60,613 bases of DNA. Origin: Nitrospinota bacterium (GTDB taxonomy: Bacteria; UBA8248). The notes under the pieces were generated by a model. It was not told the DNA's origin. It made no database searches and saw only the letters and a list, made by a program, of their open reading frames with translations. This document shows positions 9,815 through 17,710 of the stretch, piece by piece. Location: positions 1 through 60,613 of the forward strand of contig JAPOYD010000087.1 of NCBI GenBank assembly GCA_026706735.1, written 5' to 3'. How positions within the stretch are numbered: the stretch's first letter is position 1; the number at the start of each line of letters is the position of its first letter. The translations under genes and the position numbers were made by a program.

Positions 9815-11211
9815 CAGATTTCGAGTCCTTCAATGACGCGCTCCATCATCATCGAACGCGAACCCTTCACCAATACCCAATCGCCGGAAAGCAACCTGTC
9901 GGACAGTGAGGAAGCCGCCTGCTCCGGCGTGTCGAAATTCAATATCCGGGCGCCATCCATACCCGCGCGGCGCGCCTCATCGGATGCGAGCCTCATCAGA
10001 GGCCCCACGCCCACGAACAGGTCCACACCTCCAGCTGCTATCTTTCGGCCCACTTCCCTGTGCGCGCTCTCGGCGAGCGGCCCCAGTTCCGCCATATCGC
10101 CCAAAACAGATATGAGCCGTCCATCGCCACTGAGAACGCTTGCCGTCTCCAGCGCCTGTGCGACGGACTCAGGATTCGCGTTATAGGAATCATCCAGCAG
10201 GTGGATGTCCCCGCGTCCGGGCATCTCACGCGCCTGCAATCGCATTTTTGGAAGAACAGCCCGCGACAGCCCGTCGGCCATCTCACCCAAACCGACGCCC
10301 AGCGCAGACGCGCAAGCCGCGGCGGCCAGCGCGTTCTGGACGTTATGACGCCCGAGCGCCTCGATTCGAACCTCGCTCTCGCCGTCGGGGCAATGGAGCC
10401 TAAAGCGCGTCCCGTCGGCGTCGACCTGAATCTCATCCGCCCGGAAGTCGCTTTCCCGCGAAAAACCGAAGCGAATCACGCGCTCGCCCCTCGACTCGTA
10501 TCTCTCGGCCAGGACGCGGCTGTGCTCATCCTCGTTCGAGAGCACGGCCACGCCGCCTGGGGGAATGCCTTCCAGTATCTCGCCCTTCGCATCACGCACC
10601 GCCTCCACGCTGCCCAGCCCCTCGATGTGCGCGGGCCCGACGTTCGTGATGACGGCGATCCGGGGCCGGGCGATTTCGGCCAGCCTGCTAATTTCACCGG
10701 CCTCACTCATCCCCATTTCGAATACGGCGCTCGCATGCTCCTCACTCAGCTGGAAAATCTGGTGCGGCAGACCCACCAGGTTGTTTAGGTTCCCTTCGCT
10801 CTTGCACGTCTCGCCTCTTTGGGAGAGTAGCGCCGCTATCATCTCCTTGGTTGTCGTCTTCCCGTTGCTGCCGGTCACTCCAACTACAGGAATCTCAAAA
10901 CGGTTACGGTACGCGCGTGCCAGATCGCCCAACGCCCGCAGCGTGTCCGCAACTTCGACGACGAAAGCCGCATCCCCATCCGGCACATCCGCGCCTTGTT
11001 CCACGACGACGCCCGCCGCTTTTTTCCCCGTCGCCTGGGGCAGGAACCGCGCCCCATCGAAATTGGGACCCTTGAGCGCGATGAACAACTCGCCCGCTTC
11101 CAGCGTGCGCGTATCCGTGCTCACACCCGCGGCGTGAGCCGAGCCGTCCCCGCGGATGAGCCTCCCGTCCACGGCCGCCACGATTTCATTTGCGCTGAAA
11201 ACAGCCGCCAT
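9814..11211 (-). CDS. murF: UDP-MurNAc-tripeptide--D-alanyl-D-alanine ligase MurF
   Basis: Adds the D-Ala-D-Ala dipeptide to the UDP-MurNAc-tripeptide. Motifs: STDTRTLEAGELFIALKG (UDP-binding domain), P-loop VTGSNGKTTTKEMIAALL, the following NLNNLVGLPHQI, ITNVGPAHIEGLGS, and the C-terminal LLDDSYNANPESV and VLGDMAELG. Two starts compete: ATG at 11229 overlaps the murE stop (ATGA) but has no good ribosome-binding site, while ATG at 11211 has TAGGAG eight bases upstream. I give the second (465 residues); the longer form adds six residues. Confidence 0.95.
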   Translation of the reverse strand: MAAVFSANEIVAAVDGRLIRGDGSAHAAGVSTDTRTLEAGELFIALKGPNFDGARFLPQATGKKAAGVVVEQGADVPDGDAAFVVEVADTLRALGDLARAYRNRFEIPVVGVTGSNGKTTTKEMIAALLSQRGETCKSEGNLNNLVGLPHQIFQLSEEHASAVFEMGMSEAGEISRLAEIARPRIAVITNVGPAHIEGLGSVEAVRDAKGEILEGIPPGGVAVLSNEDEHSRVLAERYESRGERVIRFGFSRESDFRADEIQVDADGTRFRLHCPDGESEVRIEALGRHNVQNALAAAACASALGVGLGEMADGLSRAVLPKMRLQAREMPGRGDIHLLDDSYNANPESVAQALETASVLSGDGRLISVLGDMAELGPLAESAHREVGRKIAAGGVDLFVGVGPLMRLASDEARRAGMDGARILNFDTPEQAASSLSDRLLSGDWVLVKGSRSMMMERVIEGLEI

Positions 11212-11225
11212 CGATTCCGCTCCTA

Positions 11226-12722
11226 TCATTTCTCATATCCCGCGAGGCGCAGCGCCGTGCGGGCCTCTTCGCGATCGTCGAACGCGGTGCGCTCGGTGCC
11301 CAGAATCTGATAGGTCTCGTGCCCCTTGCCCGCGATGATCACGGCGTCTCCCTCGCGCGCTTCGGCGACGATGGCCCGAATCGCCTCGCGCCTGTCCAGA
11401 ATGCTGCGCCAGCGCCCATCGCTCGCGGGCACGAGAGCGGCGCCGGATTCGACTTCTCTCAGGATCGACGCAGGATCTTCGGTTCGCGGGTTGTCCGACG
11501 TCATCACCACGTAATCGCTCGCCCGCAAAGCGGCGGCGGCCATGAGGGGACGCTTTTTTCTGTCCCTGTCGCCCCCGCAGCCCATGAGGGTGAGAATCCG
11601 CTTTTCCGTGACGGGGCGGGCGAACTCCAGCACGCGGGCGAGGGCGTCCTCGGTGTGCGCGTAATCCACCACCACCAGGAAGGGCTGGCCCATGTCGACC
11701 TTCTCGAAGCGCCCGGGTATGTTCTTCAAAGACGCGACCCCCGCCGCCACTTCTTCGGGCGTCAAGCCTTGTGAGAGACACGCCGCCGATGCGGCCAGTA
11801 TGTTGCTCAGGTTGTGGCGGCCGATGAGCGCCGTTTCGACCCTCAACCCTCCGGCGGGCGTGAACATCCGGAATTCCATTCCGGCAGATGAGTTCGAGAG
11901 GTTCTCCACGCCGAGGTCCGCCCTGGCGTCCAGAGCATACGTCCAGACTTGTCCCGTCGCTTCCGCAGCGATTCTCCGCCCGTAGGCGTCATCGGCGTTG
12001 ACGATGGCGTTTGCGGGCGAAAACTCTTTGAACAGCTTCAGTTTCGCCTGAAAATAAGATTCCATGTCGCCATGAAAATCGAGATGGTCCTGCGTGAGAT
12101 TGCTGAAAACCGCCGCCTGAAACTCACAGCCGCACAACCTGTCCAGAGCCAGTCCGTGGCTTGACACTTCCATCACCGCATGAGAGGCGCCGGCGTCCGC
12201 CATGCGGCGCAGATACCGCTGCAGGTCGGGGCCTTCCGAAGTGGTGCGCGGCTCCTCGAAAACCTCATCGCCCACGCGGTAATGGATCGTCCCCATCAAG
12301 CCGGTGCGTCTGCCCGCAGATCGGAGAATCGCGTCGATGAGAAACGCGGTGGTCGTCTTTCCGTTCGTGCCCGTGACGCCGATGAGCGCCAACTCTCCGG
12401 AGGGATGCCCGTAGAACGCATCGCCGAGGCGGGATAATGCCTCGCGGCCGGATAGCGCGACGAACTGAGGCACCTCAGGAGAGACCCCCTCTATTTTTCT
12501 CTCCACGACGAGTGCGGCCGCGCCCCCGTCTACCGCGTCCTTGGCGAAATCGTGCCCATCCGCCTGGAAACCCGCGACCGCGACGAAGACGTCGCCTGAG
12601 CGGACGAGGCGCGAATCGTATGCCACGCCGGTGATTTGCGCGGAAAAATCTCCCGCGGCTCTCTCACCGGGCACGGCCTGTGTCAATTCCTCGAATGAGG
12701 CGCTTTTCTCATTCACAACCAT
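11226..12722 (-). CDS. murE: UDP-MurNAc-L-alanyl-D-glutamate--2,6-diaminopimelate ligase MurE
   Basis: Adds the third stem-peptide residue. 498 residues with YDSRLVRSGDVFVAVAGFQ, P-loop GVTGTNGKTTTAFLIDAIL, VMEVSSHGLALDRL, NLTQDHLDFHGDMESY and the C-terminal VMTSDNPRTEDP. The DNPR tetrapeptide is the known marker of meso-diaminopimelate (not lysine) specificity, so the wall is probably of the Gram-negative DAP type. ATG at 12722 begins just after the ftsI stop; an in-frame ATG at 12749 would overlap ftsI by 19 bases and is a weaker alternative. Confidence 0.95.
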   Translation of the reverse strand: MVVNEKSASFEELTQAVPGERAAGDFSAQITGVAYDSRLVRSGDVFVAVAGFQADGHDFAKDAVDGGAAALVVERKIEGVSPEVPQFVALSGREALSRLGDAFYGHPSGELALIGVTGTNGKTTTAFLIDAILRSAGRRTGLMGTIHYRVGDEVFEEPRTTSEGPDLQRYLRRMADAGASHAVMEVSSHGLALDRLCGCEFQAAVFSNLTQDHLDFHGDMESYFQAKLKLFKEFSPANAIVNADDAYGRRIAAEATGQVWTYALDARADLGVENLSNSSAGMEFRMFTPAGGLRVETALIGRHNLSNILAASAACLSQGLTPEEVAAGVASLKNIPGRFEKVDMGQPFLVVVDYAHTEDALARVLEFARPVTEKRILTLMGCGGDRDRKKRPLMAAAALRASDYVVMTSDNPRTEDPASILREVESGAALVPASDGRWRSILDRREAIRAIVAEAREGDAVIIAGKGHETYQILGTERTAFDDREEARTALRLAGYEK

Positions 12723-12730
12723 CACCCCGC

Positions 12731-14584
12731 TCAACGCGTCGCATCCCATGAAGCCGCCTGCGCCCGGTCGCCATGCAAATAGCGGCGCACCTCTCTTGCG
12801 GCGTTCAAAATCTTCTCGCCTATCGTTCGATCCCCGTTCTCCGGATCAGCCCCAACGCGAACCCGAGGGCGCGAATCCGCCACCTGCAGGACCCTGGCTC
12901 CTTGCGGAGGTACGCGCATGTAGCGCAGCGCCTGCCAGGCGATTCGCCGCCAAACCGGCGCCGCGACCGTGCCCCCCCACGCGCCTCCGGGCGCCTTGCC
13001 CTCATCGAAGATGACGATGAGGGCGAAACGGGGGTTTTCGTATGGAGCGAAACCCACGAACGACATGATGAATTTCGATCGGCTGTACCCCCTCCGGCCC
13101 GGGAGAGCCTTCTGCGCCGTGCCCGTTTTGCCAGCGGCGCTGTAACCCGGAATCTCGGCCTTCCTGCCCGTACCCTCCGCCACGACCTTCCGCATCAAGG
13201 CGCCGAGACGCTTCGCCACGGGACGAGAGAGAACGCGCCTCAACTCCGGCGTTTGGGCCGGGAGCGTCTTCTTGCCGTCGCGTTCGATGGCATCGTGCAG
13301 AACGGGCCTGGGCATCAGGCCGTCGTTCGCCACCGCGGCTACGGCCATCACCATCTGAAGCGGGGTGACGCCCACTTCCTGCCCGATAGCTACCGCCGCC
13401 AATGAGGTTTTCGACCATTTCTCAGGCGAGCGAAGCACGCCCCTGGCTTCTCCGGGGAAACTGATCCTCGTCTTGCGTCCAAAGCCGAAACGGTGCGCCA
13501 TGAAGTAGAGCTGGTGCTCGCCGATGTCGCTCGCCATCTTGAAAGCGCCGATGTTCGATGATTTCGCGATCACCTCCTCGGCGGTGAGCCAGCCGTATCC
13601 TTTATGATCCCGCAGGGTGTAGCGCCCTCCTCCAAACTTGTAGGTACCGTTTTCGGCAAAATACTTCTTCGAGAGCGACTCGCCCGCGTCGAGATAGGCC
13701 GCCGCCGTCACGATCTTGAACGTCGAGCCGGGTTCGTAGAATTCCTGGATGGCGGGCTCTTTCCAGAGGGATGCGCCGTAGAGTTCATACGTATTGGAAT
13801 TGAACCCCGGCACGGACGCCAGGGCGAGGATTCTGCCGCTGTCGGGTTCGACCATCACCCCGATGGCGCGCCGCGCGCCCACCCGGCGGACCTGGGCGCC
13901 CAACTCTTTTTCGACGATGTACTGGAGCACCTCATCGATGGTGAGGCGAACGTCCGCGCCCGGACGCGCCGGCACGAGCACCCGCGATTCGGGATGTACC
14001 GACCTCCCCTTCGCATCGCGCTGTATACGGATGCGGCCTTCACGCCCCCCCATGTGCTCCTGGTAGGATTGCTCCACGCCGTACATGCCCGCATCATCCA
14101 CGCCGACGAAGCCGACCAGCGATGATGCAAGTTCGCGCTTGGGATAGAAACGCCTGCTTTCGGTAACGAAGCCCAGGCCGTCGATCCCCAGTTTTTCGAT
14201 TTTTCTTTGTTGATCGGGGTTGATCTTCCGCTTGAGCCATACATACCTTTGGCGGCCGTTTAATTTCTCGAAATAATCTTCCGCCGAGCCGCCCAGAATT
14301 TCCTTGAGCGCCAGCGAGGTTTTCCCGGGGTCGGCCACTACCCTGGCGTTGGCGAAAAGGGAGGGCGCGTTGATGCTCACCGCCAGAGGCCGGTCCCTCG
14401 CGTCCACGACGTCTCCGCGCCTGGCGCGCACCACGAGCGTCTGGCGCAACTGGCGCTCCGCATAGGCTACGAGGTGATCCCGGTCACGGATCTGGATGAT
14501 GAAGAGCTTGACGCCCAACATGCAGAATCCAAAAATCACCAAGGAGCCGCAAACCATCAAACGACGAGAGAAGCCCTGCTTCAT
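12731..14584 (-). CDS. ftsI: Peptidoglycan D,D-transpeptidase FtsI (class B PBP3)
   Basis: Septal transpeptidase crosslinking peptidoglycan made by FtsW. 617 residues: one N-terminal membrane anchor (residues about 9-31), a PBP dimerisation domain (about 50-200), and a transpeptidase domain with the three active-site motifs STFK (287-290), SSN (342-344) and KTGT (486-489). No PASTA repeats. After the transpeptidase domain it carries a charged tail of roughly 50 residues (from about RVPPQGARVLQVADSRPRVR to the stop) with no motif I recognise. Upstream ribosome-binding site is weak. Confidence 0.95.
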   Translation of the reverse strand: MKQGFSRRLMVCGSLVIFGFCMLGVKLFIIQIRDRDHLVAYAERQLRQTLVVRARRGDVVDARDRPLAVSINAPSLFANARVVADPGKTSLALKEILGGSAEDYFEKLNGRQRYVWLKRKINPDQQRKIEKLGIDGLGFVTESRRFYPKRELASSLVGFVGVDDAGMYGVEQSYQEHMGGREGRIRIQRDAKGRSVHPESRVLVPARPGADVRLTIDEVLQYIVEKELGAQVRRVGARRAIGVMVEPDSGRILALASVPGFNSNTYELYGASLWKEPAIQEFYEPGSTFKIVTAAAYLDAGESLSKKYFAENGTYKFGGGRYTLRDHKGYGWLTAEEVIAKSSNIGAFKMASDIGEHQLYFMAHRFGFGRKTRISFPGEARGVLRSPEKWSKTSLAAVAIGQEVGVTPLQMVMAVAAVANDGLMPRPVLHDAIERDGKKTLPAQTPELRRVLSRPVAKRLGALMRKVVAEGTGRKAEIPGYSAAGKTGTAQKALPGRRGYSRSKFIMSFVGFAPYENPRFALIVIFDEGKAPGGAWGGTVAAPVWRRIAWQALRYMRVPPQGARVLQVADSRPRVRVGADPENGDRTIGEKILNAAREVRRYLHGDRAQAASWDATR

Positions 14585-14621
14585 GGGCCAACCTGCTATG
14601 GGCGGTGGGAGGAAGGTACGG

Positions 14622-14984
14622 TTACTCTACACTTCTAGGCCCTACTTTTACATACACGATTTGTCCGGGTTCCGGAAAAACCATTTCCATTTTTTTTCGC
14701 GCAATCGACTCGATGCGATCCAACTGCCGAAGCGCGGCCACTTCGATTCGCAAGACGCGCCTGTCTTGCAAGAGCTTCGCCCTCTGCCGCTCCAGATGGG
14801 CCAGGCGATATCCGATCTTCACCATTTCCAGGTGCGGCCATACCAAAGCGGCGGCGCTGCACGCGATGAAAGTGATGCAAAGGCCGGCCTTGAACAACGA
14901 AACGCCCGAACCGACAGACGACGCGCCGGAAAACCGAGCGCCGAACCTCTCTCGCCATCCGCTCCGGGTTTTCGAGCGCTTCAT
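14622..14984 (-). CDS. ftsL: Cell division protein FtsL
   Basis: Small bitopic divisome protein (120 residues). Layout is diagnostic rather than sequence identity: basic N-terminus, one membrane segment (AGLCITFIACSAAALVWPHL), then a heptad-like helix (YRLAHLERQRAKLLQDRRVL) ending in RIESIARKKMEMVFPEPGQI, the typical FtsL C-terminal pattern. Position between rsmH and ftsI, with a 4-base overlap with rsmH, supports the call. Confidence 0.88.
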   Translation of the reverse strand: MKRSKTRSGWRERFGARFSGASSVGSGVSLFKAGLCITFIACSAAALVWPHLEMVKIGYRLAHLERQRAKLLQDRRVLRIEVAALRQLDRIESIARKKMEMVFPEPGQIVYVKVGPRSVE

Positions 14985-15985
14985 CCTCCAGGCTCCCCGA
15001 GGCGCTCAGCGGCGCGCAGTTTCGCGCTGCGGCTGCGCGGGTTTTGCCTCACCTCCGACTCTTCGGGCCGAACGACTCGGCGGGTCAGGATCTCGAGGGC
15101 CGGCTCCTCGCCGCCTGCGAGTTCGCGAAAGAGATTCTTGACGATTCTGTCTTCCAGCGAGTGAAAGCTGATGACGACGATTCGCCCGCCCGGGCGCAGG
15201 AGGTCCACCGCATCGCGCAAGGAATCCTCAAGGGTCTCCAACTCGCGGTTCACGGCGATCCGCAGCGCCTGGAACGTCCGGGTCGCGGGGTGAATGCGCC
15301 AACTCCTCCCGCGGCGGCCGCTCCTTCTGGCGGCGACCGAGGCGATGAGCGCCGCGAGCTCATCGCAACGCTTCACGCCTCTACCCGCACCCGCGCGCGC
15401 CCGTCCGATGGCGCGCGCGATGGCGCGGGAGTGGCGTTCTTCCCCGTATCGATAGATGAGATCGGCGAGTTCTTCTTCCGGCAACTGCTCGATCAAATCG
15501 GCCGCGGTCGGCCCCTGCGTCTGGTCCATTCGCATGTCCAGAGGCTCGGGCGCGCTTATGCGGAATCCGCGGCCGGGCGTGTCGAGCTGCATCGAGGAAA
15601 GGCCGAGGTCGAACAAAACGCCGTCGACCGACTCATACCCCTCGACCCTCACGATGCGCTTCATTTCGCCATGATGCGCACGATGAATCCTGGCGGCGTC
15701 CCCATACTTCGCCAGCCGCTTCCTGCAGATTTCTACGGCATCCCGGTCCCGGTCACAGCCGATCAGCACACCCGATGGCTGAACCGCATCCAAAACCGCG
15801 CCGCTGTGTTCCCCTCCGCCCAAGGTAGTATCTAAGAACACAGCGCCCGGAGATGGCGCCAGGAAGCGCAAGACCTCCTGAACCATGACCGGGACGTGAG
15901 ATGCCGTCATGTCCTCGTTCTCACCGCTTAAATGTTCCTCTGCGGCGCATTCGCTTGAAATGGATTTTTCCAGTGCGGCAAACAC
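14981..15985 (-). CDS. rsmH: 16S rRNA (cytosine1402-N4)-methyltransferase RsmH (MraW)
   Basis: Methylates C1402 in the 16S rRNA P site. SAM motif FLDTTLGGGEHSGAVL, DLGLSSMQLDTPGRGFRI, FQALRIAVNRELETLEDSL and the C-terminal ISFHSLEDRIVKNLFREL and RRVVRPEESEVRQNPRSRSA. The GTG at 15985 has a strong GGGGAG upstream and gives 334 residues; the ATG at 15910 gives the usual family N-terminus (HVPVMVQEVL right after the start) and is a real alternative. Start is 24 bases after mraZ. Confidence 0.96.
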   Translation of the reverse strand: MFAALEKSISSECAAEEHLSGENEDMTASHVPVMVQEVLRFLAPSPGAVFLDTTLGGGEHSGAVLDAVQPSGVLIGCDRDRDAVEICRKRLAKYGDAARIHRAHHGEMKRIVRVEGYESVDGVLFDLGLSSMQLDTPGRGFRISAPEPLDMRMDQTQGPTAADLIEQLPEEELADLIYRYGEERHSRAIARAIGRARAGAGRGVKRCDELAALIASVAARRSGRRGRSWRIHPATRTFQALRIAVNRELETLEDSLRDAVDLLRPGGRIVVISFHSLEDRIVKNLFRELAGGEEPALEILTRRVVRPEESEVRQNPRSRSAKLRAAERLGEPGG

Positions 15986-16009
15986 CTCCGCTCCCCCCTT
16001 GAGCCCGCA

Positions 16010-16468
16010 TCAGAATTCGAATTCGATCAAATCTTCAGCAGACTCCTCATCGGCGGTTCCGGATTCTCCATCCTCCACATCACCCATTTCCTCATTCCAT
16101 TTCGCCTTGTCCCAAATCTCCAGCCTGTTTTCGATGCCCGCGATAACGGCGTCCTTCTCGATCGAAGAATTCGAGCGCAATTTTGCGGGCAAGAGGATCC
16201 TGCCCTGCCGATCGAACTCGCACGATTCGGCGCGGCCATAGAGTCTTCGGAGCGTGCGGCGAACTTCTTTCGACGAGGTCGAGAGTTCCTCAAGTTTCTC
16301 GCTGAACTTGCGTTTCCATTCCTGTACGGGATAGACGAATATGCAGCCATCCTTGCCGATGAGAATGACCTGGTCGCCGTAAGTGGCGCTCAGATGCTCC
16401 CTGAACCGCGCCGGAATACTGACGCGGCCTTTCGCATCCACCGAAACCGGATGGGCGCTGATGAGCAT
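16010..16468 (-). CDS. mraZ: Transcriptional regulator MraZ
   Basis: AbrB/MazE-like DNA-binding protein that represses its own dcw operon. 152 residues: two SpoVT-AbrB-like repeats, DAKGRVSIPARFR at residues 11-23 and DRQGRILLPAKLR in the second half. The C-terminus is an acidic tail of about 28 residues (EMGDVEDGESGTADEESAED), longer than usual for the family. ATG at 16468 has GGGAGG upstream; an in-frame extension of 26 codons would run through the operator and is rejected. It heads the dcw cluster. Confidence 0.95.
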   Translation of the reverse strand: MLISAHPVSVDAKGRVSIPARFREHLSATYGDQVILIGKDGCIFVYPVQEWKRKFSEKLEELSTSSKEVRRTLRRLYGRAESCEFDRQGRILLPAKLRSNSSIEKDAVIAGIENRLEIWDKAKWNEEMGDVEDGESGTADEESAEDLIEFEF

Positions 16469-16480
16469 CTTTCCTGCACC

Positions 16481-16505
16481 TCCCACTTTATCCCATATTT
16501 TCCCA
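16481..16505 (-). promoter_or_regulatory. MraZ operator: three TGGGA boxes at 10-base spacing
   Basis: On the coding strand the sequence reads TGGGA-aaata-TGGGA-taaag-TGGGA, three direct repeats with exactly 5-base spacers, located 13 bases before the mraZ ATG. This is the known MraZ recognition layout (TGGGN boxes at one helical turn). The boxes start about six bases downstream of the predicted transcription start, which fits repression of the dcw operon by its own first product. Confidence 0.9.
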
Positions 16506-16517
16506 CTTAATTTTACA

Positions 16518-16546
16518 TTTATACCGCCGGATGAAATACCTGTCAA
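16518..16546 (-). promoter_or_regulatory. Pmra: sigma70-type promoter of the dcw operon
   Basis: Minus-strand TTGACA (16541-16546), 17-base spacer, TATAAA (16518-16523). This is a near-consensus housekeeping promoter and lies immediately before the MraZ boxes. Upstream of it (16547-16763) is an AT-rich tract with no gene, unlike the GC-rich surroundings, which could act as an UP-element-like region. Confidence 0.88.
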
Positions 16547-16748
16547 GGTGATAATTTCAAAAAGTTAGAAAAAACAATGATTTCTACAAATAAAAACCAA
16601 GAAAAATATTATATTTTTTTCGTTTATTTCAGGCAAATAATATAATGTAAAACTTTAATAAATTTGTTTAATTTATTGAAGTTAAACTTAAACTAAAAAT
16701 AAGGTGGGGAAAAGTGGGGGGTATGTATATGAAGAACGGAAAAAACAG

Positions 16749-16778
16749 AAAAAAAATCTTTTTCTATGCAGAAAAAAG
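16749..16778 (-). terminator. Possible AT-rich intrinsic terminator of cobS
   Basis: Minus strand: a 7-8 base-pair stem CTTTTTTCT / AGAAAAAG with loop GCAT, followed by eight T. It overlaps the last codons and stop of cobS. The stem is almost entirely A-T, so it would be weak; the uninterrupted T run is the main support. Confidence 0.4.
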
Positions 16779-17474
16779 AACGAGCGTCATGGTCTCGACG
16801 ATTTCACTCGCGGCGCCGGGCGCATCTCCCACCTCTTTGTCCGAATTGCCGAGAAAGCGCTTCAGGCACCATGTGACGCATAAGGCCACGATGGCCAGGA
16901 AAAGTCCCCAGAACCATCCCAGGAGGAAACAGAGCAAAAATGACCAGCCCAGCGCGATGTATCCTTCTCGCGGACTGGATGGTCGAGCGAATTCCCGACT
17001 TTCGGCCTCTACCGCTTTCATTGATGGCGGCGACGCGATGAGGTAGGCCATCGCCGCTCGGGCGAGAACGGGCGAGACCAGGAGCGCGATGTAGCGATCA
17101 TATCCGTGGAGTTCACTCAAAGCGATGAATTTGAGCAGAAGCGCGCCGATAATGAGCAGGACGCCCATGGAACCGAGGGGACCTTCTTTTGCGTGATTTC
17201 CAAATCCAAGCGCTTCCGCGAAATCCGACAATCCACTGAGTGAAACACCTCGGGTCAACACGATGAGTGTGATGATGAGCAGGACACTTCGCACCGGAAC
17301 GGAAAAAACGCTCGCAAGCGCCCAGTCCAAGGCGATGAGAATCGCCCCGATAAGCAGCCCGACGAAGGGAAATCGCGCGACGGCGCGCGCCATGTCGTCC
17401 ACCTCCGGTTCGCGAGGCGCGCCCGGCCAGGGCAAAACCGTCAAAAACCTTACGGCCTGCGCCAGCGCCTTCAT
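16764..17474 (-). CDS. cobS: Divergent adenosylcobinamide-GDP ribazoletransferase (CobS-like)
   Basis: Membrane enzyme joining adenosylcobinamide-GDP and alpha-ribazole in the last steps of cobalamin synthesis. 236 residues, several membrane helices. Family landmarks: N-terminal AVRFLTVLPWPG, MGVLLIIGALLLKFIALSEL and LARAAMAYLI. The conserved acidic motif usually written LDGLADTADG reads LSGLSDFAEA here, so the first Asp is Ser and another is Glu. No other cobalamin gene is near. ATG at 17474 is preferred (GGAGG seven bases upstream); an ATG two codons earlier is also in frame. Function is inferred from fold and may be altered. Confidence 0.75.
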   Translation of the reverse strand: MKALAQAVRFLTVLPWPGAPREPEVDDMARAVARFPFVGLLIGAILIALDWALASVFSVPVRSVLLIITLIVLTRGVSLSGLSDFAEALGFGNHAKEGPLGSMGVLLIIGALLLKFIALSELHGYDRYIALLVSPVLARAAMAYLIASPPSMKAVEAESREFARPSSPREGYIALGWSFLLCFLLGWFWGLFLAIVALCVTWCLKRFLGNSDKEVGDAPGAASEIVETMTLVLFSA

Positions 17475-17630
17475 GATCATCCCTCCCCGCCGTGCGTCTT
17501 CTCAGGGTCCCGGGGCTTTGATCCGCCCCTGTGTGTTCAGGAAACGCGTTTTACCCACGGTTCGCAACCCGCCTCACCCGAAAGCTTCAAGGCGCGCCTG
17601 CGAATCGCATGAGAGAAACTCTGGCTGGTG
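17475..17630. other. Non-coding gap upstream of cobS
   Basis: About 156 bases between the panB terminator and cobS. I looked for a cobalamin riboswitch on the coding strand and did not find the B12 box or its surrounding conserved segments. No small gene is supported. A GC-rich segment with GGGGCGGATCAAAGCCCC, able to form a short hairpin, lies about 30 bases before cobS. Confidence 0.5.
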
Positions 17631-17678
17631 AAAAACAAAAGAGAAGGCGGCACTCCCCCTTCGGGAGTCCGCCCTCTG
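17631..17678 (-). terminator. Intrinsic terminator of panB
   Basis: Minus strand: AGAGGGCGGACTCCC, short loop, GGGGAGTGCCGCCTTCTC, then TTTTGTTTTT. Long GC-rich stem followed by a T-rich tract, 33 bases after the panB stop. It closes the ilvA-to-panB gene run and separates it from cobS. Confidence 0.85.
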
Positions 17679-17710
17679 ATTAAAACATCGTATCTACTCG
17701 CCGGGAAAAA

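Noticed and set aside
17475..17630. Cobalamin riboswitch before cobS
   Set aside because: No B12 box and no matching core segments; only a short GC hairpin.
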